Shown here in pieces: positions 12,909-24,400 of a DNA stretch of 64,000 nucleotides. The stretch's first letter is position 1. Each line of letters starts with the position of its first letter. Source of the stretch: Helichrysum umbraculigerum (lineage: Eukaryota; Streptophyta; Magnoliopsida; Asterales; Asteraceae); the NCBI GenBank assembly GCA_949592205.1, contig CATIUR010000003.1:168133759-168197758 (forward strand), read 5' to 3'. Below the pieces are notes generated by a model that saw only the letters and a list, made by a program, of their open reading frames with translations, did not search any database and was not told where the DNA came from. Both the position numbers and the translations under genes were made by a program.

Positions 12909-14060
12909 GACAGACCTGTAAAACCCAAAGATAAATATCCCAAGTTTATCCAACAAACTCCACAAAACCATCATCACATACAAAAACCTTCAAAATCCAA
13001 GAATCATTCATCACCTACTCACTGAAATCACATAATCTACATTATCATTGAAAGTTCAAAACAATAGATTCCTCAACTATCCAAACATGAATAAACTGTA
13101 CAGACAAATTACAAAATAATACACAAGTGTGTCAAACATTCCTAAACCTTAAATAGAAATTAACACACACTAAAAGGATATGATTATCGCACAAGTTATT
13201 AATTATACTGATTATATATACAACTAACCAAATTTAAGGAATCAAACAAAACAAAATTCATAATCTGAAACAAACAGATCTCACATGAATTTGCACCAGA
13301 TTGTCAAAAGTACATATAGATTAATGCATGAATTCAAGGTTCATAAACAGAGAATGACATATACCTTGAATCTAACAAGTAACATCAGCATCTAAACTAA
13401 TCAACCACAAGAGGTATCAAACTTGGATCAAACAACATGAGTAAAACTCATAATGTGACATCACATGAATTCAGGCTTCATACATGTTCAAATTAGAAAT
13501 CTGAACATAAAGACACATACGTGTTATCCACCATATTAATTACAATAAACATACACACACATACATGTTCAAATTCAAGCTTCATACACAGTGAATAACA
13601 CAGAACTGAAATCTAATATAAAATCTACACTAATCATTCACATAATTACAAATTGAAACACGACTTGAACAATATATGCACTTAATTTGCAATATAACCA
13701 CAAATATATGCTCAAATTCAATAATATATGTACAAACAGTATATAGATACACATCATCAATCATCGAACCATAAATTAAACAAATGAACCTCAAATTTTG
13801 AAACAAACAGGAACTATCAGATGAATTGACACGATATTATTAAACACATGCACAAAATTATGCTCAAATATAATAGTATATATACAGTATATAGATACAA
13901 ATTATATATTATGAAATTTATGTGTTTTAATTTGATGATTTGCGAGAATTTGACTAACTTTTTTGTCCGGTGTTGGAAGCTTTTGTGAACAGAGAGGGAG
14001 AATGAGATCTGCTTTTTATACCCTAGCTTTTGTAGCTCTGCCTTTATATAGGCGGATATG
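12909..14060 (-). promoter_or_regulatory. 5' UTR with probable leader intron, and promoter, of TFIIA gamma
   Basis: Just upstream of the ATG the minus strand has a clear acceptor (tttgggttttacag ending at 12919). Together with about 1 kb of non-coding AT-rich DNA this suggests an intron in the 5' UTR; a possible donor GTTAGT starts at 13958. Further up are TATA-like sequences on the minus strand, TATAAAAAGC (14011-14020) and TATATAAAG (14042-14050), followed by a CT-rich leader, so transcription probably starts near 13980-14000. The 113-aa minus-strand frame over this area is not a credible gene. Confidence 0.5.
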
Positions 14061-14848
14061 CTAATGCTTTGATTGGTGAAATGACGAATATACCCCTGGT
14101 CTTTTTCGCGAAAAAGTAAGTGTTGGAAGATATTTGTAGGGTAAATTCGTCCATACAAGTTTTAAGTTTCTAGATGTTTAGCGCAGCCCAGTTGTAGGTT
14201 TTTTATGGCCCGGCCCATTTAGATTTCAGATATTTCTGTACGTGCACCGTAGTATAAATGAGAAATGTCTTTTTTCTATTTCTTTCCTTACCATTACATC
14301 TTCTATTAATAATTATAATTGAATAATTGAATTGATTTATACCGTGTATTTTTTATTTAACGGTAAAAGTCATAAAGATTCTAATGAAACTTGACAAATA
14401 TTCAATTACCCTATAGTCGGGTCGATAAGGATTAAGTGACATTGCTTCTTTGACCCGAATCAAGGAAATCCTTAAATTTTATCAATTGGTGAGAAGTTAC
14501 GAACTTTAACAATGCCATTTGAATTGTACCACCTCTGAATCTTTTATTTGCAATTATAAATTAAATCGTAGTTGTTGATTTACTTGACGGAAGGAATAAA
14601 ATTTTGCAGATAAAGGAATTATAGGTGGTGAAATTTTATATGGCATTGTTACTATTTATAACCCCTTACAAATTGATAGTATAGGGTAAATGTAGAAATC
14701 AACAGCCAATTTGATAGTATAGTGTTTGAACGTTTTTTTTTTTTTTTGCTAAACCAAAAATCAAATCAACTCCATTTTCAATAATATTTAGCCCGACTTG
14801 AAGAGCCGACAATGATATAACTTGCTACAATCATCATTTATCATTGTA

Positions 14849-14880
14849 CTAGCACAATACCCGCGCAATGCAGCGGTGAA
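14849..14880 (-). mobile_element. Helitron 3' terminus, minus orientation
   Basis: Read on the minus strand the sequence is CCGCTGCATTGCGCGGGTATT then GTG and CTAG, followed by T. This is the usual plant Helitron 3' end: a short GC hairpin about 10 nt before a terminal CTAG inserted next to T. The body should extend to higher coordinates. The 5' TC end was not found, so the element length is unknown. Confidence 0.55.
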
Positions 14881-14936
14881 AATGGCGACGGTGAATGGAG
14901 GAGCGAGCAAATGTTTTAAAATAAAAACATATTGTA

Positions 14937-15117
14937 CTCCGTCCGTCCCATTTAAAATGTCGACATTACTATTTTGGGTGAAAAGTGTAAATTTAATATT
15001 TGATGAATGAAAAGTGTAGTTAGTGGAGAATAAGTAGTAATTAAAAATAAAAGATTAAGGGATAGGGGTATTAATGGAAGTTTAGTTAGTGGAGAATAAA
15101 TAGTAAAAGATACGGAG
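14937..15117. mobile_element. Stowaway-type MITE
   Basis: The ends CTCCGTCCGTCCCA and TACGGAG (CTCCGTA inward) form the standard Stowaway inverted repeat, flanked by TA on both sides. About 180 bp, AT-rich and non-coding, with two internal 'gttagtggagaata' repeats. Confidence 0.65.
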
Positions 15118-15191
15118 TAATAGAGAATGGGATAGGGGCATTTTAGGAAGATTGAATATTTTAAGTAGTGTTGAAATTGAAATGTGGAGAT

Positions 15192-15279
15192 GTTTGAAGT
15201 TCATGCGGTTATGAAATATAATCGATTAGGTAAACGTTTGAAGTTCATGTGGTTATGAAATATAATCGATTAGGTCCTT
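15192..15279. repeat. 44-bp tandem duplication
   Basis: GTTTGAAGTTCATG(C/T)GGTT at 15192 recurs at 15236, and each copy runs on through AAATATAATCGATTAGGT. The copies differ at one or two positions. Confidence 0.75.
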
Positions 15280-15535
15280 TGACTAACTCCGTTAATGTCT
15301 ATTTGTTAAATGATTTCACATTTTTTCGTCAAATATTTTTCTGTTTCTTTTTAATACGGAGTATTTCTTTTCTTATTGTTCCGTCAGACCTCGGCAATTT
15401 CAACCCACACATTCACTTACTTTAAAAAATGCAGATATCTTTTTGTGCTCTAGGCATATCTAGCAATATCACACAACATAATAAGACCAAACTACCCTTC
15501 ACTCGAAGGTACAACCATCCTTGCCAATTGTACAA

Positions 15536-18500
15536 CTAACATTCTGTCAAAGATAGTAGTTGTTGCTCTAGTTCATCACAAAAGTTGTCATCATTCTCTG
15601 CATGTGCGCCGTCTTGCATTCCTGAATTCTCAATGAACTCAACTGCTTCGACATTTTCATCGATGTTTTGTTGCTCAGAGCTCCGGTTTTCAATGAGATG
15701 CTGTTGGTTGATTCCTGTTTTCTGATAAAACACTTCTTTATGATTGTTCCAATCTTCAGTTGTTTTCTCGATTACATCTCCAATCAATGTCTGATCAACT
15801 GCAATGTGCTTTATATCTTCGGTGGTCACCACCTTCTCAGCCTCTTTAACATGACAAACAAAAGAAAAGGAATCAAAAACAAGAACAAGAAGTCTTCAAT
15901 AGCTGGTTATTTCGAACCAATTACTAGGAATGGGTCGATTCATGATATGCGATGTCTTAAACTGGTCAAACCAAACCAAAAGTGTTAGCTTAAGTCAAAT
16001 ACATCAACAGGTTAGAAGTCACCACAAAGTCTAATTTTATTGCATACAACCTCCCAAATAGTTATACAATATTCAAAGATTCAGATAGATATTGATACAT
16101 AGACATATTTTCAATCATGATTAAGTGATTAATACATACCTTATTCATTAGAAAATGGAAAAAAGTATTTTTAGATCAACCTAACCTGCCCGGCCCATTT
16201 CAACCCGTACTAAACATTAGCCCTTTTCAACCAAAGTCCATTTTGACCAGTTACTCATCCATTTTGTCACCTCTGGCATTTACAAAAATGTTCGCCTTTT
16301 AAGGTACAACATCTGACTTTTCATATACCAAAAATTTCTACATGCATTACTGAGTTTTTTGCTTCAAAATATCAAAACCTTAGAAGCTTCTCTTTAACAT
16401 GATAAAAGGAATCCACATAAATGTTCACTCCCTTCAAAAGACTAGTATTTTGACTTTACAAGTCAAACCTGCGATCTATTAAATTCAAAATCTGATAGGA
16501 TCTGTGTTAATGGATCTATTTCTTTCAATTTCGAAGTCTTTCATGTCGATAAATCATTGTGAATTTGAACATTTGTCAGTTTGACCTGATATGTCAAAAT
16601 ATTTCATGGATTAGTCAACTAATAAGATTTAGAAAAAGGTGTCATAAGATAGAACCTTTAATGGCTAGCTCTTTGGCCATGGCATAATCTCTTGACATTT
16701 TCTTTAGTGAATCAAGATCAAGTTCTTTTCCCTAAATCACAAACACAAAATATATTAGCACCCTGAACTAATTATGATTTTCAGATTCTTTTGGGCCAAA
16801 GTAATTACATCTGAAAAAGCTGGTAAGGAACTAAGGATTTCTTGCAAGTAACTTGATTCGTTAGGGTAATTACAAAATGTAGAACTTAATAACTATCCAT
16901 AAGTTCCATTAAATGAACCGGATTTTGATTCTTGAAGTCAAAATAAATACGTCGTAAACGCAAGTCCAAATAATTCTTTAACTACATAGTTTTCTGGTTC
17001 TGGTACTTGAAAATTGAAATCGCTATAATCACTTACAAAATGTGTATCCGAACACCCCTAAGATATTGCATAAAATAAATGAGTTTGCATACTCACCATG
17101 TCCATATGGATGTAACGCTCAATCTGTGTGTCTGCAAATAACCTATTCACCCAATGCAAGGAACACAATCAAGAACTAATGAAGTTTTGTATCTTGACAC
17201 ATTTTAAGCAATTTGGTGCACCAAGGACCTTGACTTTACAAAGATCATATACACGAACCAAGTTCATTGTTTTCGAAAGAGGTGGAAAAAACAACCGGGT
17301 AAAAAAAAGTTGGGTAATGGGTTGAAATGAGTTCGGGTCAAAACGAATAGGTTCGGGTTAGGTGGCTACGCCAACACTTTTTTGTCCATTAAAATTTGAA
17401 ATAACTAATGGTAAATATAACTAAAAAATTCCTATCAATATAATGATATAATTTCTTTTGAAAAAACAAGTTAGGATGGTGTAAGCATTTGAATACACAT
17501 TAGACAACTTTTGACCCATCTAACGCGTTTGACCCATTTGGCTCGTCTCATCTCTAACTACTGCTTTATATTTTATCCATTTAATCCGTTATCGAACAAA
17601 TAGAACCAGAGTCGAGCCGGTTAATGGGTTGTAATTGCCACCTCTAGTATTCAACTCACAATGAAAAAACCTTAGTGGTTGCATATCCAAACCAACAAGG
17701 AAATTGGAAATTATGGTAAAAACATGACTTACTTTTTATTGGCATGTTGAACGCGGGCATTCTGCAGATACGTTAGTTCATTTAGTCTCTCTTCTACAGA
17801 TCCTTCCTTCAAGTCGATAGCCCCGTAAAGAAATAAATTCTTTTCTAACATACTATTGACTAAAAGAGGAACAGCTCGTATATTCTCTTTCTTTGCATCA
17901 CACACTAGTTCCTTGAGCCTCTTCATTTCCTCTGCGAAATGGGAGGTAAATTACCATCTGTTATTCTGTTAGCCTAAAACTGGAAGATATTACAGACACA
18001 AATTCTCTCTCACGCCCACGCACATTTCTGTGATGTATAAAGGTATAACTTCAACCCATTTACTTATAAATGGGTCGATTCGGGTTATTCCTAAAACTAG
18101 AAGTTACTGACTGTATAATTTCAATCCCACAAAACCACCTGAAATCAATTATTCAAAATATTAGAATATCTTTCAAACAATATAAATTTTAATATTATAT
18201 TTGTACAAAGTGATTTTGTGTCAGCCCAACCTCACCTGCCAGTTTCAGCCCATACAAGTTTTCGTGTTTCAACTTAAGCCTGTTTCAACCCGGGCCCAAC
18301 CTGCCCATTTAGCCACCTTCACTATAAACCAACGAATTCTGACGTGATAACTTACGTATGGAAATATAAATTCTGAAGGGAGGCTTGAATGGTTGTGTTT
18401 CGTGTAGGCAGTATAGGCAATAAAGACCTCCCAGCCTGTGTGATATAGTAGCAGAAGACATCATGTAACCTGCAGAAGAACATATACACTAACATTCATA

Positions 18501-19158
18501 ATTAAAAAGAATTTAAGAACACCCATTAATAATCAAAGTTAAAATTTCGAGGGTTACCTATGCAATGACCATACAGAGATTGCATAAAAAATCCCAATTT
18601 TGCGTTAGGCTTAGCTTCAAAAATACAAGAGAACTTTTTAGAAAGCCATATCCTCTTCATATCGGCTAATGTAGTCATTTCATCCTGAAATAATTCCAAT
18701 AAAACCAATGACTTTAAAACATGTGAAATAACAAAGTTCACCAAAAGAGTACTCTTACTACATTAACGGTGACAATTTCGACCCATTTACTTATGAATGG
18801 GTCAATTCAGTTTATGATTTATCTTGAACGGGTCAAACAGGCACAATTAATTCAACTAAAAGAGAAACGAGCCAATCAGGTCAAAAGTACCCAAAAACAT
18901 ATTCCTAATGCATAAAACCTCTTAAAACATTTTATTCAAAATATAGATTATTAATAGGCTATTATAAATTTTTGGAAATCTTAATCGATTGTGAAATAAT
19001 TGACCAGTTAACCAACCTGCCTTACCTGCCCATTTTGTCACCTTTACTAGTTAATACAGAATGAAAGAGATAGTAATTAGAAAAGAAAAAGACGTTAGTA
19101 CCTCTGCAAACTCGCTAATAAGCTCATCGATGTCAAGTTTAAAGGGGTTCAGATCCAT
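15536..19158 (-). CDS. snRNA-activating protein complex subunit, SNAP43/SNAPC1-type, 308 aa
   Basis: Likely subunit of SNAPc, which binds the upstream sequence element of snRNA genes for Pol II and Pol III transcription; nuclear. Exons on the minus strand: 19102-19158, 18558-18684, 18356-18469, 17733-17931, 17097-17142, 16656-16731, 15536-15843. All introns are GT-AG, phases match and the total is 309 codons with stop. The protein starts MDLNPFKLDIDELISEFAED. The conserved SNAP43 core (about 1-210) includes FFMQSLYGHCIGYMMSS, HRLGGLYCLYCLHETQ, PFRIYIS and KLFADTQIERYIHMDM. The last third is acidic and poorly conserved, as is common in the family. Introns 2-4 are full of gacccatt/hAT-like scraps. 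A 5' UTR intron is likely (19205-19789). Family assignment is from memory of plant homologues. Confidence 0.85.
18041..18320. mobile_element. hAT-like MITE in a SNAP43-type gene intron
   Basis: Starts AGGTATAACTTCAACCCATT and ends ...CTGCCCATTTAGCCACCTT, the same layout (aggt..caaccc / gggca..ccacct) as the elements at 7833 and 28114. The flanks agree at only 5 of 8 positions, so the boundaries are approximate. Confidence 0.35.
18767..19042. mobile_element. hAT-like MITE in intron 1 of the SNAP43-type gene
   Basis: GGTGACAATTTCGACCCATT at the left mirrors CTGCCCATTTTGTCACC at the right: an inverted GGTGACAA end followed by gaccc-type words, about 275 bp. No convincing target duplication was seen. 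Confidence 0.4.
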
Positions 19159-20409
19159 TGTGTCAAAAACTTATTAGTTTTCGCACACATACATAATAAT
19201 TCACCTGATAATCAAAGTCCATTATTAAGAATAACATTACAAACCGACCACATCACGTACGAAGGCATAATAAGTTCCGTTGGTGTTCTATTTCAACTTT
19301 TAAAGCCTTAGTTTAATGCATCACTGACCCGAGAAAGAGGTATACATTTAACTTCCGATTCTAGAATATCATATGTCGTGTAATGAATATTAGCAATGTT
19401 CATTGTTATTGTTTTCTCTCAGTTTTGGAATCAACTAACAACTATTGGTTATTTTTTAGTGTTCATTATTATCAATATAACAGCCAGTATACAAAACGAT
19501 CAATTTATGTATGCACTTTCAACAGAAACCAGCTAAATACTATGCATCTATCTTTATAAATTATATAAAAAATTCCCCCTTTTCACACTAAAGAAGAAAA
19601 TTACTATCCATTTTGACCAATTTGCTTCTCTCAGGACTTTCATCGAACACTTGATAGACTATATTATATGCAGCTTATGTACATACACAAATTATAGTTT
19701 AATATCAACAACATCGAACTGGTACGTGATCTTTTTAGCAGATTAAAGTAAACAAAAACAAAAAACTAGAGAGAGCGAGTAAAACCTACCAAGAAATTGA
19801 AACTTTAGACTTCACGTAATCGTCGCCGGTGACCGGTGCAAAAGGGTGATAGAAAAATGAAATACAGCACCAACTTAAAACCCCCTTTTTGCTTGAAAAA
19901 ACCCAAAACCCAATCTTAGAATTTCCCTATTTCGCCGAGGTTTGCGAAAGGTAGATTCGCAATCTGCGTGGGAAAGGGAAAGAATTTCCACCTATTTTCC
20001 AAAATTTACCCTGAGAAATCCTTTTCTTTCGAAATTCATCCTAATAAATCTCCTTTTTTGCGAAATCACCCTTGAGAATTCTCTCTTTGCGTAATTGACC
20101 TTGTGACTTTATTTTCTAAAAACTATGCCTTCAACATATTAAAAAAGTTGGAATTTCATCGAAATGTGCATGATCCGTAAATATTTTCTTTCCTATTTCA
20201 AGAATTTTAAATGGTAACTGATTTTCTTTCACTTTTATATTCATTTATTAAAGATTGTCCTTTCTTAATTAAACTCCAAAGTTTCTCCATTAAATAAGCT
20301 TCATCATGTCATCAAATATCAATATTTTTCCTTAATATTTACACATGAGTCTTTGATACCTACTATAAACACAACTCGCAAAAACATAAGACAATCAAAT
20401 CGATAACAC
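19159..20409. other. 5' UTR intron/promoter of the SNAP43-type gene and intergenic DNA
   Basis: On the minus strand an acceptor attatcag ends at 19205 and a donor GTAGGT begins at 19789, which suggests a 585-bp leader intron with a non-coding first exon up to about 19850. Beyond that lie aaaaccc- and cgaaatt-rich sequences without frames. The region separates divergent transcription from the small ORF that follows. Confidence 0.4.
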
Positions 20410-20577
20410 ATGGATGATATTAAGGCGCTACTATTGCTACTGGGGCTAATATGGCTTACTACCTTGCTACATTGTATTTTCGAAATATGCCGAGTGTGCG
20501 TATCCTATACTCGGTGCATAATGGCGATCTTCGTGACCGTGAAAGAGGAGAAAAGCCGAGCCATTCGCTATCCTTAA
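20410..20577 (+). CDS. Possible small membrane-peptide gene, 55 aa
   Basis: An ATG in fair context (aacacATGGa) opens a 55-codon frame ending in TAA. The N-terminus MDDIKALLLLLGLIWLTTLL is a clear hydrophobic helix, followed by a Cys-rich stretch (CIFEICRVC) and a basic/acidic tail (VKEEKSRAIRYP). A TATA-like ACTATAAAC lies at about 20360. I do not recognise a family; it is not the DVL/RTFL type, since the CxxxKxxxxRRC core is absent. Small ORFs of this size occur by chance, so only expression or conservation would make it a gene. It is the most gene-like small frame in this gap. Confidence 0.3.
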   Translation: MDDIKALLLLLGLIWLTTLLHCIFEICRVCVSYTRCIMAIFVTVKEEKSRAIRYP

Positions 20578-21419
20578 CTTGAAGAGGTCTTATGTGTCGA
20601 TATTTCATTCTTTTTTGAAATTTAACTAGTTCACGTAGTACCATTCTTTAGTCTTGTTTATCATTTATATCGATTTATTTCGAACATATTTAGTTGATCG
20701 GTTTTGTATGCTCTTTTTACATTGAGTTAGAGTACAAACCATTTTTTTGTCGTTGTTAGCTACGAGTTTGTGGTTTAATCACCATATTTGTTTGTTTGTT
20801 TTGCATGGCATTGATTAAAATTGTTCGTGGTTTTTTTTTTCCGTATTAGTGTATACGAAATTTATGCAACAATGAGGATGAATGCAGAATTAGTTTAAAT
20901 GATTTCGATTAAATCACTAGAAAAGTCTTCAATGTTACTATTGAAAATAAATTCCGTTATGAATGAAAACTAATACTTAAGGTATGTTGCAAGGTTGCAA
21001 CTTTTAAGGTGACCTCTCATCTTTCAAAACCTATGATTAATAATGACATTTGATTGTCATTTATCTTCACCTTTCATGTTCTCTCATATTGATATAACTT
21101 AGGCATTCTCTAACTAGAGAAAAAAGAGATAAAAAAAACCTTACCTCCAAATGAAATACACACACACAAAATTATAAGATTAACTATATAATAAAAGATA
21201 ATTATATTTCAAAATTATATGTATAAATATAGGTGAGAATGTAAACATATACATAAATACAAATAAACCTTAACATAATTGTCATGAAACATAAACATAA
21301 ACAAAGGGCAACATGGTGTCATTATTAAGCTCCAAATGGCAGCTTCTAGTCCAGTCCACTTTCAAATTTAAAGAGCAATCATTGCCGTCGTGATTCCTAA
21401 GTGATCCCTAAGTGATCGC
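20578..21419. other. Intergenic region
   Basis: AT-rich with no frame of interest. The part next to 21420 probably holds the 3' UTR of the minus-strand fusion gene (TTTATT-type words at about 21180-21250 would be AATAAA-like on that strand). Confidence 0.35.
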
Positions 21420-24400
21420 TCAATAATCAAGAAAAGAAGTAAAATTAACGATAGGAGTGATACCCAAAAGATCAAAGCATTTTCTCATTACCACTTCAGT
21501 TGCCTTACACAACAACAATTTGCTCGCCTCCTCACTAGACCCAACAACCTACAAAAATCATCAAATTTACCTTTCTGTTAATCAAATAACTTATAGAAGT
21601 TTAGGCTTGGATTAAATTCAATATCGAATGAGAAAAAGCATATATGTAAGTAAATATACCTGCCACACAAAAGAGTTTAAACTGTTAAACTTCTTGCATA
21701 AACCATACAGGTAATCACAGAGGATATGTGGCGCAAGAATTGTGCAAACCTCTCCGAGAACCTAAAATGGAAAGTTAAATTATTTATGGACTAATATAAT
21801 TTGCATAATCATATTTCAACTATTAGCGTTATATTTATAGACATATTGTTTTCACAACAACGGGTCAAAAACATCTTGGTATGCGTTTTCTATTGTCCAT
21901 TAAGCTACTAAGATTTAATTCCAACAACTCTGCTTTTTGTAACACCCGAGTTACATAATTATTGACTATTGTAGATGAACTATATAAAGTCAAGGGTGCA
22001 AATATATATTAATATGATATGAAATTATGAGGAGATGGACGTAGTCTGACATACAATCCCATAAGACTCGAGATCTTCACGCCCACTCCTCTTCAAATAC
22101 CCACGTTATACATAATATGTAACATAAAATCGAACACAGTAAAATTCTAGCAAAAGCGTGAGATGATAACTTGAGGGAGAGCATACGAGTCCCAAAAGCT
22201 AGAAGATCAAATCATAGGAATCCAATTTCCAATCTCAATTTTGAAGTCATCGTAAGGTAAATTTTCTCTCCATCAGTTTATACCATACGCAGGTAACAGG
22301 AACCTAGGGGTCGTTGACTGGTTTAGTGTCTATGTAGCGTTACATTTCGATCGATTTTGGTTTTCATGTCTAGTATGGTCTTCACATTGAACCTTTTTTA
22401 TCATATAAAAAAAGGACTATTCCCAGAGTCATTACAATGGTGACCGAAAAGTTAATCTCTCTTTTACGTTAACTTAGTTTTGGTTATTTTGATAAAATAC
22501 TGAGAAGAAGAAAATAGTATGGACTATTGTAAGTGAACTATAACCGTTCACACACAAGTTCAAAAATTTCGGAGCCATTTAGCATAGTATATACTATATA
22601 GTATTATATAAATGTATCATGTTTGGGGAAACTAATGACGAATAAGGGCAAATTTAGAAATACAAGTTTTGTCGATTTAATTAAAACTTGATTTGAAAAA
22701 CTACGCTATTTTGTTGATCATTAAGATGCCATTTAAACACTTCCACGTCTTTATAACAATTGTTGAGTTACAATGTAAAGGTTTCATTTGCATTAATAAT
22801 TCATTTTTGAACGGTTAGAGCATACAGGAAGTTTAAACAACTATTATCTTACCTCAGTAAACCGGAGTAAATGTAATCCCAACTCACGCTCATCATCGTG
22901 CTTTAATATTAACACTTCAGCCTGTCACAAACGAATAAAAAATCTTCTTAATATATAAAATCGTTTCATTTACCTTCGTGTTACACATTTCATTAATGTT
23001 TTTAATTTAACTTTAAATACACTTTACACTAAATTTAACTGTGAATTTTCATAAGCGGCTCTGCGTTTGTGTTTCTCTATGAGATAACATTGAAACAAAA
23101 AGAAATTCTTACCATTAACTCCATGATGTCTTTACTAGAATTCGTGATAATTGAACAAATTCGAACATGTGTAAACTGTAGATATATAGCAGTATTTCCC
23201 TATTTATCAATGAATGTGAACAAATAAGAAACAAGATCGATGTAAAGATTTCAAATTAATGATGCACAATAAACAATTGCATAACATCACAAGTAATGGA
23301 TAAACATCATAAGAATACCTCTACATTAAGCATCTGATCAAAACTGAATGTATAATTAGTCAATCTGTTGTTCTTCAAGTCTGCATACCTTGTAAAGAAC
23401 ACAAGCATAGAATATGAATATGTACGAAGTTTGACCAAAAAGAAAGGTATCTTGTGTAATAAAACAAAGAAAATGGGAGGTGATCCTAACACACCAATTT
23501 TTAGTCCACTCACACTAATTTATATACATTACCCATTTTACCCCCAAAGCCACTTGTTCCTATACGACTTTCTGACTTTCCAATCTTACCTTCTGACTAT
23601 TTCAACAGTTTATACATATGCCGTTTGTAAGTAACATCAAGATTCTCTTCTTAATTAAATATGAATATCCATCAACTGTTATGGTTCAAAATTTGAAATT
23701 TTTAATTGATATGGCGGAACACGGTGAGAAATCGGTGGAAAAAAACCAAGTCTTCATGGATAAAATTAGTAGCATGACGATCGGATTTCGATTCGAGTAG
23801 GTAGAAGAAATAAACATGATGATAATTTACAGGCTGATGCTTCGCTCGTTGGTTACAACGAACCAAAATTGGTCAGGTCCATTGCTTGTTTTGAATCGCG
23901 ATGATCGAAAAACTTGATGCATTTGAGAACGCTAGATCTAGGCTAACAGATTCTTAGATGAGCATTGAACAAGAAGCATCTTCCTGGTCATGAATGGAGG
24001 TTGTATGTTGACGAAGAAAAGAAATATAGATGACAGAGAGACGGCTAAAATTAGGGTGCGTGGATGGATTTTATTTTATATTAAAAATATAATTATTAAT
24101 TTAGGGGTAAATTAGGCGATGCATATAAATTGGTGTGTATGGACTAAAATTTGGTGTGTGAGGATCACCTCCCTAATATGTATGATACAGGATGAGAATC
24201 TTACTTAACAACACCATATCCAAGTGCTTCAACAGCATGCTCAAGCCCATTAGCAGTCCACACATTAGCCATGTCAGCTAAAAAGAATGCATATATAGTC
24301 ATTTTAAATCGACCCATTAACGTATTAATGGATTGATTTGGGGTATGAAGGATATTTAACTAAATCGAAACGGGTCAAACAAGTTGAAAGCCAGAATGAA

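Larger units (their letters stand above)
14061..15535. other. Intergenic region between the TFIIA gamma promoter and SNAP43 3' end
   Basis: Holds a 16-bp T run near 14735, a Helitron-type terminus at 14849, a Stowaway-like MITE (14937-15117), a 44-bp-period duplication (15192-15279) and microsatellite-like aacggagta words. No gene seen. Confidence 0.5.

Noticed and set aside
13817..14158. 113-aa minus-strand frame upstream of TFIIA gamma
   Set aside because: Covers the TATA-like boxes and leader of TFIIA gamma, has low-complexity composition and no recognisable domain.
21930..22430. gtaacacccgagttac... considered as a further LTR end in intron 14 of the fusion gene
   Set aside because: Only one possible end seen, with no matching partner end or target duplication.
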